In this document: positions 7,179 to 15,318 of the stretch, one piece after another | Layout of the letters: each line of letters starts with the position of its first letter | Numbering within the stretch: the stretch's first letter is position 1 | Assembly (NCBI GenBank): GCA_049522195.1 | Contig: JBEKOB010000041.1 | Coordinates: 1 to 34,583, forward strand | Direction of reading: 5' to 3' | Length of the DNA: 34,583 nt | From: UBA9647 sp049522195 | GTDB lineage: Bacteria > Bacteroidota > Ignavibacteria > UBA10030 | Made by a program: the position numbers and the translations under genes | The notes under the pieces: model-generated | Told to the model about the DNA's origin: nothing | The model's database searches: none | Seen by the model: only the letters and a program-made list of their open reading frames with translations

Positions 7179-8132
7179 CTACTTGCTGTGCTCTCCAAGC
7201 CACTCAAGCATCCCGCGTATGCTGCTGGTCGCCAAGGCAATGCTCGTGTCTGCCGCGCCATAGTATATATTGATGGAATCACCGTCCCGGCCAATCGTGT
7301 ATCCGCAGGGAAAAACGACGTTTGCTACATCGCCGCGCTGTTCGTACGGTTGTTCCGGGGCGAAGATCCATTCGTTACCGCGCCGAAGCAGAATCTCAGG
7401 CTTGTTCAAATCAAAAAGAGCAAGTCCCAACCGATAGATGCATCCGGCACACGATTGTTTCACTCCGTGGTAGATGACCAACCACCCCTGCGGCGTTTTG
7501 ATAGGCGGGGGAGAAAGACCGATTTTGTTCGCATCCCACCATGCACCCTTGCGGGCCTCCATCATGATAGTGTGACCGCCCCAGTTTTTCAGATCCGGGG
7601 AGTACGAGATCCACATATGCGCTCTCGGTGCGCTGACAGGGCGATGGATCAAAGCCCAGTTGCCGTCGATTCGATTTGGTAACAATGCTGCATCTTTGTC
7701 TTCCGGCGGCATGATAACGCCGAAGCGTTCAAAGGTGTGAAAGCTCTCGGTAAGGGCCAGCGCAACGCCGGGTCCGTCGCGAGTGTAGGCAGTGTACACG
7801 ACCGCGTATTTTTCCAGTTCCGGCAGAAACGTAATGCGTGGATCTTCGATGCCCCATAGTTCTTCCGGGAAATTCTCAGGATTGGGTACCAGAGTCGGCT
7901 CCTGATCAATCTTCCAGCCGTCTAACCCGTTTGCGGATCGCGCAGCACAAAGGTGAGACAGTCCTCGTCGGTCCTCCACTCGACACAACAGCAACGTCGT
8001 TCCATCAGGCAACACAGTAGCGCCTGCATTGAACACGCTATTGATGGGATAAGGCCAGTCGCCGGCTGTAAGAATGGGATTCCGGTTGTAACGGTGAAAG
8101 ATCTCTAGATGGTGATTGTTCGCTTTAACAAT
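7179..8132 (-). CDS. GH130 family glycosidase/phosphorylase
   Basis: A five-bladed beta-propeller enzyme of family GH130, which act mainly as phosphorylases on beta-mannosides. It shows FNAGAT, LLLCRVEDRRG, WGIEDPRIT with the family's acidic residues, YTAYTRDGP, and IGLSPPPI followed by GWLVIYHGV. Homology-like sequence starts before the first GTG (8036): in the same frame lies HRYNRNPILTAGDWPYPINS, the usual GH130 N-terminus. No ATG, GTG or TTG precedes it in frame before the TGA at 8157-8159. I set the start provisionally at ATT 8132, just after GGAGG; GTG 8036 is the conservative alternative. The gene overlaps the end of the upstream glycosyltransferase by 28 bp, so coupled translation is likely. 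Confidence 0.8.
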   Translation of the reverse strand: MVKANNHHLEIFHRYNRNPILTAGDWPYPINSVFNAGATVLPDGTTLLLCRVEDRRGLSHLCAARSANGLDGWKIDQEPTLVPNPENFPEELWGIEDPRITFLPELEKYAVVYTAYTRDGPGVALALTESFHTFERFGVIMPPEDKDAALLPNRIDGNWALIHRPVSAPRAHMWISYSPDLKNWGGHTIMMEARKGAWWDANKIGLSPPPIKTPQGWLVIYHGVKQSCAGCIYRLGLALFDLNKPEILLRRGNEWIFAPEQPYEQRGDVANVVFPCGYTIGRDGDSINIYYGAADTSIALATSSIRGMLEWLGEHSK

Positions 8133-10402
8133 GCCTCCGATGATAAATATGTCTGTTCAGCCAAACGCAATTCCAGCAATGACTGAAGAAATGCGAGCGT
8201 TGATTCTCCCCCTTGATTTTCGTTCGGACGGTCAGGGTGCAGACCGTCACGACAGCCGCCGGTTGTCGGGTCGTACAATGGTAGTTTCAAATCGTTTCGC
8301 CCGAGGAACCACTCAAATGCCCGATGAGCTTCCTTATTCCAATGCTTGTCTCCTGTGATTCTGAATGCTTCGAGACAAGCCGAGACCATTGCCTGTGCCT
8401 CAACCGGTTGTTGATCGAAGCGGGCACGTTCATTCCCAAGCTCATAAAACCCGTTCGAGCCTATCGGAACAAAATGTCCCTCACTGGCGGTCTGCACGTC
8501 GGCAATCCAGTGTAACGATTCCAATCCGGCATCCGTCATCGCGCTACTTGGAATTGATCTGCCGCAGATGAGGAGAGCATGAGGCAGGGCCGCATTGCAG
8601 TACGTAAGTTTTTTTTCAAACCAGCGCCAATCGTTCGAACGATTATTTTGGTACAATCTCAAAAGTCGCGCCGCCAATTCCTCGCTGACCTGGCTGGCCA
8701 TCCGATCACCGGAGTATTTCTGTGAATACTCGGAAATACCGATGAGAGCAAACGCCCAGGCACGCGGGCTTGTGGCTACGAGGATGGAAGGAAGGGCTTG
8801 CTCAAACAGCCAGCCTGCCATACTATGGAATGAAGGTGTGGTGGAATGGCTCAAAACCGTTCCCAGCGCCCATATTGCGCGCCCGTGGCTATCGTCCGAT
8901 CCAGTGTCTTCCGACCACCTGTGTTGATAGTCCATGACATTTCGAAAACGTTTATTCTGAACATTGAAGGCGAATCCGAGGAATGCAAGGTAGCGGGATT
9001 CCAGTCCGAAGCTTTCCTTGTTCCCCAGTTCATCCATGAGAATGCTCACCAACAGCGCCCGTGCGTTGTCGTCAGTCGTATATCCGTGGGAATAGTTTGG
9101 CACCGTAAAAAGAGCGTGCTGCAAAATTCCTGTCTGATCTGTCATAGCCCGCAAGTGAGCAGATTTCAGCGGGGGCAATTCGCTCGGATATTTATCAAGT
9201 GATTTTGCAATAAATCCAGGCGGAATATAATGGCGACGTTCTGCCCGAGCCCTCTCAAAGCTTTCCATGTAGCGTTTCGCCACTTCGGACCAGATCATCG
9301 CTCGTCCAAACATATACGCACGCTTCCGCATTGCGTGCCGTTCTGCCTCGTTGTCCAGCAGGTTGATCACTTGTTCAGCCAGGGCCTCGGGGTCATGGAA
9401 TGGAACAAGCACACCTCGTTTGTCGGCGAGCATCTCCTGTGCGTACCAATATGGTGTGGAGATGACCGCCTTCCCGGCTCCCAATGTGTATGCGAGTGTG
9501 CCGGACACGATCTGTGCCTCGTTGAGGTAGGGTGTAATATAAATATCAGCGGCTCCGATGAATTCGACAAGTTCTTCCAGGCTGACGAAGCGGTTGTAGA
9601 AGACCACATGACTTTCCACCCCCTTTTGTTGAGCCAGCCATTGAAGAGAGAGCCGATACGTTTCACCTTCGTGTTGAATAACATGAGGATGTGTCGCTCC
9701 TACAACGATGTACACGACGTCGGGATAACGGGCGACAATCTCAGGGAGGGCAGAAATGACGGTCTCGATTCCCTTGTTCGCCGAGAGCAAACCAAAACTC
9801 AGCAAGACCGTCTTCCCCTCCACCCCGAACAGATCTTTGTTAAAGCTTGGGTCGACGAACGGCACGTCAGGAATGCCGTGAGGAATGACATCGATTTTCT
9901 CCGGCAAGACGTTGTAGACTGTCTGCAGATACTCGGCGCCACGTTCACTCATGACGACCAACCTGTCCGAGAGGGCGGCAACTTCTTCCAGCACCAACCG
10001 CTGATCAGGGGATGGGGAACGAAGGATCGTATGAAGCGTCGTGACAATCGGCATGCGCAGGTCACGCAAAAGTGTCAGGACGTGGCTTCCCGCTTTTCCA
10101 CCGAATATTCCGTACTCAAATTGGAGACAGACCAGATCGACATTATTAATATTGAGGAAGTCAGCAGCGCGGGTGTACGAAAGGATGTCTTTCTCGGCAA
10201 GTTCAAAGCGAACCCGGCTCGGATACGCGTAGCCGGCTTCCGTATCGTTGACCGGCAAGGCAATACACGTTGTCTCAATGTACGCCGAAGCCACCGCCTC
10301 GCATAAATCCGTTGTAAACGTGGCGATGCCGCACTGCCTCGGCAGATAGTTACCGACGAATGCAATTCGGTTGACTGTTGAATTTGTTGAGTTTCGTTTC
10401 AA
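8105..10402 (-). CDS. GT4 glycosyltransferase with C-terminal alpha-toroid-like domain
   Basis: A 765-residue protein. Residues 10-400 are a GT-B, GT4-type transferase: FVGNYLPRQCGIATFTTDL at the N-terminus, VVMSERGAEYL, VIPHGIPDVPF, SFGLLSANKGIETVI, and AADIYITPYLNEAQIVSGTL near the nucleotide-sugar site. Residues about 410-765 are an all-helical module with HGYTTDDNARAL, AIWALG and ARFDQQPVEAQAM, resembling an alpha/alpha toroid. It therefore joins a transferase to a probable glycan-binding or glycoside-active domain. The start is TTG 10402 with GAGAGGATC upstream. GH130 follows with overlap, suggesting a shared manno-oligosaccharide pathway; the substrate is inferred. Confidence 0.8.
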   Translation of the reverse strand: MKRNSTNSTVNRIAFVGNYLPRQCGIATFTTDLCEAVASAYIETTCIALPVNDTEAGYAYPSRVRFELAEKDILSYTRAADFLNINNVDLVCLQFEYGIFGGKAGSHVLTLLRDLRMPIVTTLHTILRSPSPDQRLVLEEVAALSDRLVVMSERGAEYLQTVYNVLPEKIDVIPHGIPDVPFVDPSFNKDLFGVEGKTVLLSFGLLSANKGIETVISALPEIVARYPDVVYIVVGATHPHVIQHEGETYRLSLQWLAQQKGVESHVVFYNRFVSLEELVEFIGAADIYITPYLNEAQIVSGTLAYTLGAGKAVISTPYWYAQEMLADKRGVLVPFHDPEALAEQVINLLDNEAERHAMRKRAYMFGRAMIWSEVAKRYMESFERARAERRHYIPPGFIAKSLDKYPSELPPLKSAHLRAMTDQTGILQHALFTVPNYSHGYTTDDNARALLVSILMDELGNKESFGLESRYLAFLGFAFNVQNKRFRNVMDYQHRWSEDTGSDDSHGRAIWALGTVLSHSTTPSFHSMAGWLFEQALPSILVATSPRAWAFALIGISEYSQKYSGDRMASQVSEELAARLLRLYQNNRSNDWRWFEKKLTYCNAALPHALLICGRSIPSSAMTDAGLESLHWIADVQTASEGHFVPIGSNGFYELGNERARFDQQPVEAQAMVSACLEAFRITGDKHWNKEAHRAFEWFLGRNDLKLPLYDPTTGGCRDGLHPDRPNENQGGESTLAFLQSLLELRLAEQTYLSSEALLKRTITI

Positions 10403-10476
10403 GAAGAAGATCCTCTCAAAATCTTTGCTTCGATTTGTCTATAGTATGCTCTGTCGATACTCGTTTAGCCGATTTG

Positions 10477-10496
10477 AAGGGATAGAGATATCCCTT
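10477..10496. repeat. Perfect 8-bp inverted repeat upstream of the GT4 operon
   Basis: AAGGGATA and TATCCCTT flank the tetraloop GAGA. The site lies about 75 bp upstream of the GT4 start, between the start and the 37-bp shared element. Its AGGGAT half-site is also the end of that element's core, so both might be read by one regulator. No U-tract follows on the minus strand, so it is more likely an operator than a terminator. Confidence 0.4.
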
Positions 10497-10534
10497 AATA
10501 AGGCACGAAAACATACCGATGATTTGCTTCGACA

Positions 10535-10571
10535 GGTATAGCTCGAAAGGATGATAAAGTAGTTAATCCCT
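10535..10571 (-). promoter_or_regulatory. Shared 37-bp upstream element, copy B
   Basis: On the plus strand this reads from GGTATAGCTCGAAAG to AGTAGTTAATCCCT. It matches copy A at 6414-6450 at 30 of 37 positions, with the last 14 bases identical. It sits about 133 bp upstream of the GT4/GH130 operon and in the same orientation relative to transcription as copy A. A promoter for an alternative sigma factor or an activator site are both possible. Confidence 0.45.
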
Positions 10572-10811
10572 AATGAATCTCTCCATGCCTTGCTATTGAA
10601 GCGGAAAGGGTCGACACTGTTAGAAGAGGTTTTGGCCTCTGTACTCGCCGGCAACTAAAGGGCGAGGCTCTTAAGGCTCGCAGAGGTTTTCTCGTCAAAC
10701 AGCGCACGTCGTCAGCCTGCCTCGATTCCCACATCTACGCTGCTTTTCAATTGGTCCACGGCCCGGTAATCGGCTCTTCATCTTCGCGTCCAGCTGTTAC
10801 AGGCAGACGTT
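10572..10811. other. Divergent intergenic region
   Basis: No gene is visible. This is the region between the minus-strand GT4 operon and two small plus-strand frames. It contains one imperfect palindrome, GCGAGGCTCTTAAGGCTCGC, around 10661-10680. Nothing else stands out. Confidence 0.3.
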
Positions 10812-11039
10812 ATGAAGCCTTTCAGCAAGCGTGGCAAGCCATATGCCGAGGTCGATGAAAAGAGCCACATTGTTCTCGAAACCAGTGAGGAACGTCTGAC
10901 ACAAGTATTACTGGACTCTATCGAAACTGTGAGACGAATCTGGCGATTCCTTGAATCCAGTCGGCTCTACGCCAGACCAGGCTGGTGGACGCTGAAGCGG
11001 TGGGTGGAGTTTATGTGGTTCAGAAAGGAAGTCGCCTGA
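10812..11039 (+). CDS. Hypothetical 75-residue protein
   Basis: I do not recognise this. It begins MKPFSKRGKPYAEVDEKSHI and has a tryptophan-rich basic C-terminal half (RRIWRFLESSRLYARPGWWT, then W-EFMWFRKE). It could be soluble or peripheral; there is no signal peptide. The ribosome-binding site is weak. It is followed after 6 bp by another small frame on the same strand, and the WFRK word occurs in both, which mildly supports a real operon. Confidence 0.4.
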   Translation: MKPFSKRGKPYAEVDEKSHIVLETSEERLTQVLLDSIETVRRIWRFLESSRLYARPGWWTLKRWVEFMWFRKEVA

Positions 11040-11045
11040 TCAATT

Positions 11046-11291
11046 ATGAAGAAGACTACTGTCATATCGAATGCTGCAGACTGCTTCATTCAGCTTATTC
11101 ACAGTGATTCAAATCCTACGGTATGGATTGTCAGACGGTCGAAGAAAACCCTTTGGTTCAGGAAACGGATCTCATCTGACTGGTTTACGAGTGGGCAACA
11201 AGCACTCTTATTCGCGAGAAAGATGAAGCGAGAGAATGGGGGGAACGGCTACCTTGCTGCTGCGAAGGAGAAACCTACAAAACCGGAATAG
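11046..11291 (+). CDS. Hypothetical 81-residue basic protein
   Basis: No family recognised. The sequence has a structured middle (PTVWIVRRSKKTLWFRKRIS, then SDWFTSGQQALLFARKMKRE) and a polar tail rich in Lys, Pro and Glu. The alternation of aromatic and basic residues looks like a small beta/alpha domain such as a nucleic-acid binder, but that is only inference. The start ATG 11046 follows the stop of the preceding small frame by 6 bp. Confidence 0.45.
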   Translation: MKKTTVISNAADCFIQLIHSDSNPTVWIVRRSKKTLWFRKRISSDWFTSGQQALLFARKMKRENGGNGYLAAAKEKPTKPE

Positions 11292-11424
11292 CTAGTTTCA
11301 GATAGTTCCTACGGATCACGATCTGGATGATGCAGAGTTTCGTCGACAATGACATCGCGATGCTCCTGATAGGTAAGCATCTGCAACGGCTACCTCGCCG
11401 AAGCGGCAACGCAGGCAAGCGAGA

Positions 11425-11478
11425 ATGACACGGGCGGTAGATAAATCATTCAGTGGCAATCCGCCTTATCCGTGTCAT
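11425..11478 (-). terminator. Hairpin downstream of the GT39-like gene
   Basis: ATGACACGG (11425-11433) pairs with CCGTGTCAT (11470-11478), and inner GCGG (11434-11437) pairs with CCGC (11461-11464) across a bulge. The structure starts about 8 bp after the stop of the minus-strand GT39-like gene. It lacks a strong U-tract, so termination would be weak or factor-dependent. Confidence 0.35.
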
Positions 11479-11485
11479 TGGTGAT

Positions 11486-13018
11486 TCATATCTTGGGCAA
11501 GCCTTTTCTGCCCAGGAGAAGATAGTTCTCGTCCTCGAACAAGATGTCGTAGTACTGCAAAACAAGTTGTCTCCGATCCAGCCAGTAATCAACCACCTCT
11601 CGTGAATCCGGCAACCGCACCTTGCCCAAGACGACGTACCTATCGCCCGACCTGACAGCCCCCTGAATATCCTGACCGCCGGGATACTGAATGAGATGGA
11701 AATTCTTCAAGGGGATTCCGCTGGAGATCATGATTCTCTCCCCGAGACCTGTCCCCGTAAAAAGGATAACCGATCCCCCTTTGTACGTTGAGCCAAGCCG
11801 CTCGCCAAAGGAGGTCGCGTATTTCGTCAGTCCACTGAAGATCTTCGCTGCGTCCTCATGCGTCGCAACGCTGACACTGGTCACCGTCATCTGAACGATC
11901 GGCATCGCCAGAAGTGCAGCAACTGTAATTCCTCGTGCTGCCCGTGAGCGCACTTTCTTGAAAAGCTCCGACACACCAATCCCCCCAGCAACCGAAGCAA
12001 ATAATCCAAACACGATCACGAACCGCCAGTTCCACCACCACTGATCGATCAGAACGTAATCAGTCAGAATGCCGGCAAAAATGAAGATCGTTGGAAGTGC
12101 CAGGTACGCAACAAGAAGATACTGTTTTGGCTCCCGAACCACCTTGCGCCATGCGACGATGCCCCAGAGGCAAGCGAGGAGTACGACTGGACCAAAGATG
12201 TTCACGACTGCCGTTGCAAGCGTCACCGATACAGGTTCCTGGCGGTACCACATCGGGTTGTTAGCTGCTGAGGGAGGCGGACGATACTTCCATGGTGCGA
12301 ACTGGAAGAAATCGCCATACATGAACCTGTTCCAGCAAAGCCAGAGGATGATCCCGCCAAGACTGAGCAACGCGGTCCAGAGCATCGTCCGGGTTCTTCG
12401 ATGCTCATGCCGTCTCCATGAAAGATACCCTTCTGTAATCGCCAGAAGAGCAACACACGGTGCGAGAAGCCACGCCTCATAACGGCTGAGCGTCGCCAGC
12501 ATGGCTGCGACAGAGCACACGACCAGCCAGCGATCTTCCCGTTCATACAACCACCGCTGCATCGCGTACCCACCGAGGGTTATGAGGAAAAAGAAGGTGA
12601 GCTCACTCATCGGCGTGAGTGCGAGGTACATGACATTGGGATTCAGTCCGAACAGCGAAGCGCTCAGCAGGGCAATCGGGCGCGAGCCCGTGAGTCGACG
12701 GACAATTGCGAACAGGAGTATCGATGTCGCAATGAGGAGGGGAATTCCGGCAACAGCGCCTGCGGCCCCTGAGAAAAAGAGCGCGTCGAAAACGCTGAAT
12801 GGGAGAAGCAGAAAGTGAGGAATCGGCAGCCACACGGTACCGATATTTTCCAGTCCCGGCTGCCACGAATCCACCAGCTGCCGCGCCTTTACGAGGTGTG
12901 AGGCCGCATCTCCATACAAAATGAAAGCGTACTTGTCAACAGCATAGAGCTTTATCGCGGCAGTTGACGACACGAGGAAAAGTATGATGCCGAGCAGGAA
13001 TTCCTCCCGCGCCTTCAT
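11486..13018 (-). CDS. GT39-like polytopic membrane glycosyltransferase
   Basis: A protein of about 510 residues with around ten membrane helices. The first luminal loop contains YGDAASHLVKARQLVDSW and GTVWLPIPHF, followed by helices. This matches the layout of the GT39/ArnT/PMT superfamily (GT-C fold), in which an early loop acidic residue is catalytic and the donor is a polyprenyl-phosphate sugar. A C-terminal globular domain (GDRYVVLGKVRLPDSREVVD, then YWLDRR) faces the periplasm. I chose ATG 13018, at the start of the first helix; the frame stays open to 13228 but would then overlap the divergent gene. The acceptor is unknown. Confidence 0.7.
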   Translation of the reverse strand: MKAREEFLLGIILFLVSSTAAIKLYAVDKYAFILYGDAASHLVKARQLVDSWQPGLENIGTVWLPIPHFLLLPFSVFDALFFSGAAGAVAGIPLLIATSILLFAIVRRLTGSRPIALLSASLFGLNPNVMYLALTPMSELTFFFLITLGGYAMQRWLYEREDRWLVVCSVAAMLATLSRYEAWLLAPCVALLAITEGYLSWRRHEHRRTRTMLWTALLSLGGIILWLCWNRFMYGDFFQFAPWKYRPPPSAANNPMWYRQEPVSVTLATAVVNIFGPVVLLACLWGIVAWRKVVREPKQYLLVAYLALPTIFIFAGILTDYVLIDQWWWNWRFVIVFGLFASVAGGIGVSELFKKVRSRAARGITVAALLAMPIVQMTVTSVSVATHEDAAKIFSGLTKYATSFGERLGSTYKGGSVILFTGTGLGERIMISSGIPLKNFHLIQYPGGQDIQGAVRSGDRYVVLGKVRLPDSREVVDYWLDRRQLVLQYYDILFEDENYLLLGRKGLPKI

Positions 13019-13181
13019 AATACTCGGCACACCTTCGCCTCTCGGATGATTCTCGCTATGGACCGGTTGCCCCATAATATCATAAAACACAAAAATCCTG
13101 CCGATGGCAAGTGGTTTGCAGGAAGGTAAAAGGCTCTTGATTTCGTCGTGCACATTTCGCTTTTTGTGTCTGTCAACACCA

Positions 13182-13739
13182 ATGGACCTCGAATCTGAAA
13201 TATTCAATGTGCGTTTGAAGCGTGACACGGTCAGAGTCGCCAGGTGGATTGGCTCGGATCCAAAAAGGTTCAGGCAACTGATGGCGCTCTTTCTTCACGG
13301 AGAGTATCGTGTCGCTCAACAATCAGCCTGGATACTCGGCGTCTGTTACGATCAGTACCCCTGGCTGATCACACCGTGGCTTCCGGCAATGGTAAAGAGA
13401 ATGCAGGAACCCGATGTGCACGATGGAGTGATACGAAACGCCGTCCGGATCCTCCAGTGTGTCGAGATTCCCAAAGCCCTGCTCGGAACCGTCGTCTCCC
13501 TCTGCTTTGACTTTATTAACTCATACGACACACCGATCGCGGTCAAGGCATACTCCATGACCGTCCTGGCGAACGCCGCGGAGCGGGAGCCCGCCCTCCG
13601 GCGCGAACTCAAAGCCTCGCTTGAACTCCTTCTTCCTTCCAAGAGCCCGGGAATTCAATCTCACACTCGTATGACGATGAAACGGCTTGAAAAGATGGAG
13701 AAGCAAGAGCCTGGAGCTTCGAAACGAAATAGAATTTGA
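13182..13739 (+). CDS. HEAT-like helical repeat protein of a Bacteroidota type
   Basis: A 185-residue soluble protein, entirely helical, starting MDLESEIFNVRLKRDTVRVA. Repeated helix pairs appear: FRQLMALFLHGEYRVAQQSA, RNAVRILQCVEIPKALLG and AVKAYSMTVLANAA. I know close relatives in Bacteroidota with the same GEYRV-Q-AAW and KAFSMTVLANL words; they are of unknown function and sometimes mislabelled adenylosuccinate lyase. ATG 13182 is the family-like start; the frame stays open to 13104, which would overlap the divergent promoter region. Likely a scaffold for protein contact. Confidence 0.7.
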   Translation: MDLESEIFNVRLKRDTVRVARWIGSDPKRFRQLMALFLHGEYRVAQQSAWILGVCYDQYPWLITPWLPAMVKRMQEPDVHDGVIRNAVRILQCVEIPKALLGTVVSLCFDFINSYDTPIAVKAYSMTVLANAAEREPALRRELKASLELLLPSKSPGIQSHTRMTMKRLEKMEKQEPGASKRNRI

Positions 13740-13929
13740 CCTCTTCATCGGAGCTACCCGTTTCCACGAATTCAGAAGGCGTTGTTTTTTCATCTCTGCC
13801 ATTCGGCGTGTACGCTCGATCAACCTCGAAATCTCGGTGGGAGCTAAGTTGGAAATTCTTCATTGGATTTGAGTATATTTCATCATTGTCGTTCAAGGAT
13901 TGGATAAACTTGACGCAACTTCAGCGGAA

Positions 13930-15051
13930 ATGAAAGAACTCCGGGAAATCATACGCGGCTACGAGGCAATCAAGCTCGCAGAAGAAAAAGCGATGCTCGC
14001 CACGATTGTCGATGTGAGAGGTTCGACGTACCGTCGTCCCGGTGCGCGGATGCTCATTCGTCAGGACGGCACGACAATCGGAGCGATCAGCAGCGGCTGC
14101 CTGGAGGCGGATGTCGTCGAGCGTGCGAAGAAGGTTATGGACTCCCACGATGCAATGACGGTTGTCTACGACCTCACAGCTTCCGAAAACGATGTCTGGG
14201 GTCTCAATCTCGGCTGCAACGGTGTCATCCAGATACTGCTGGAACCCCTCCCGATGAGCGCACGCTCATTCCATCTGAAATCGCTTGCAGATTGCATGCA
14301 ATCAGAAAAATCCGGAGTGCTCGCAAGTATCTTTCGAGTTGAGGGAGAATTCAGGGCCACCATCGGATCGCATCTCTTCCTTCTCGAAGACGGCACTGTG
14401 GCAGAAGATATCAAGAATCCGACACTGACTGCAGCTCTGACGGAAGACTGTCTCACGGCCCTGCGAACGAAGAAAACGTGCGTCAAAGAATATCGATTCA
14501 TGGAAGGCGTTGTCGAGGCGCTCATCGAGGTGATTCGCCCCGCTGTTCCGCTGGTCATCATCGGAGCCGGAGCCGACTCTGTTCCTCTTGCACGATTCGC
14601 AAAAGAGCTCGGATGGAGTGTCACAGTCATCGATCATCGTCCCGCATTCATCACACAAGAACGGTTTCCCCATGCGGACTCTTTGATACTTGCACGTCCC
14701 GAGGAGATCCAGGAGAAAATCAGATTCAAAGGGAATACCGTGGCTGTCATCATGACGCACAATTTCTCCCACGACCTCCAGCTTCTCAGAACTCTTCTTC
14801 CCTCGCCGGCACTGTATGTTGGAATTCTTGGCCCATCAAAGAGAACCGAGCTTCTGCTGGAAAAAGTACGTGAGTCGGGCTTTACCCCCAGCGCGAAACA
14901 ACTCGAACGACTCCACGGACCGGTCGGGCTGAACATAGGGGCGGAATCGCCGGAAGAGATAGCTCTTTCGGTTCTTTCCGAGATTCAGGCCTTTGTGAAC
15001 GGTCGGAGCGGAGGGTTTCTGCGCGATCATAGCGGACCGATCCATCCGTAG
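13930..15051 (+). CDS. XdhC/CoxI family molybdenum-enzyme maturation protein
   Basis: A 373-residue protein. The N-terminal XdhC/CoxI domain includes ATIVDVRGSTYRRPGARMLI, ISSGCLEADVVERA and LNLGCNGVIQILLEP. The C-terminal Rossmann domain has LVIIGAGADSVPLARFAKEL, VIDHRPAF, VIMTHNFSHD, YVGILGPSKR and the closing GLNIGAESPEEIALSVLSEI. XdhC family members bind Mo cofactor and help insert its sulfurated form into xanthine dehydrogenase-type enzymes. ATG 13930 is chosen; a TTG at 13900 is in frame but has AAGGA directly abutting it. A MocA-like gene lies 2.8 kb downstream, but no hydroxylase subunits are in the window. Confidence 0.85.
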   Translation: MKELREIIRGYEAIKLAEEKAMLATIVDVRGSTYRRPGARMLIRQDGTTIGAISSGCLEADVVERAKKVMDSHDAMTVVYDLTASENDVWGLNLGCNGVIQILLEPLPMSARSFHLKSLADCMQSEKSGVLASIFRVEGEFRATIGSHLFLLEDGTVAEDIKNPTLTAALTEDCLTALRTKKTCVKEYRFMEGVVEALIEVIRPAVPLVIIGAGADSVPLARFAKELGWSVTVIDHRPAFITQERFPHADSLILARPEEIQEKIRFKGNTVAVIMTHNFSHDLQLLRTLLPSPALYVGILGPSKRTELLLEKVRESGFTPSAKQLERLHGPVGLNIGAESPEEIALSVLSEIQAFVNGRSGGFLRDHSGPIHP

Positions 15052-15054
15052 GGG

Positions 15055-15155
15055 ACACCGGGTGATCTGGCCATCTGACCATCGGGTCATCTCATCATCT
15101 AGAGATCGTCAGATGGTTGGATGATCCGATGACCCGATCACCCGATGACCTGAAT
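15055..15155. repeat. Word array A: gene-less inverted pair
   Basis: Just after the xdhC stop lies CACCGGGTGATC, then CATCTGACCATCGGGTCATC and CATCATC. It then switches to the opposite strand sense with GGATGATCCGATGACCCGAT and CACCCGATGACC. The two halves are inverted versions of the same degenerate words (ATCGGGTCATC, GGGTGATC, CCATCTGA) and could form a long hairpin. The same words form arrays B and C around the four-helix-bundle gene. Confidence 0.65.
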
Positions 15156-15318
15156 TCCGACTCTTAACATCTCTCTTGCCGTTTCCCCATCCAACGCGTA
15201 CATTCAGAAACAGTCTTTCGGTTGTCACGGTTTTTCGAACCATTCTTCACCCGCAGGGTCAATGAATTCATTCCACTTGAGTCTCCATCGTCAGCTCGCG
15301 CCTCAGAAAGGTGATACA

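Noticed and set aside
9230..10306. Long plus-strand frame (358 codons) opposite the GT4 gene
   Set aside because: It is antisense to a clearly recognisable glycosyltransferase, has low-complexity His/Arg/Cys-rich composition and matches no family.
15055..15155. Word array A as a CRISPR array
   Set aside because: Units are short, degenerate and without unique spacers of constant size, both orientations occur, and no cas gene is present.
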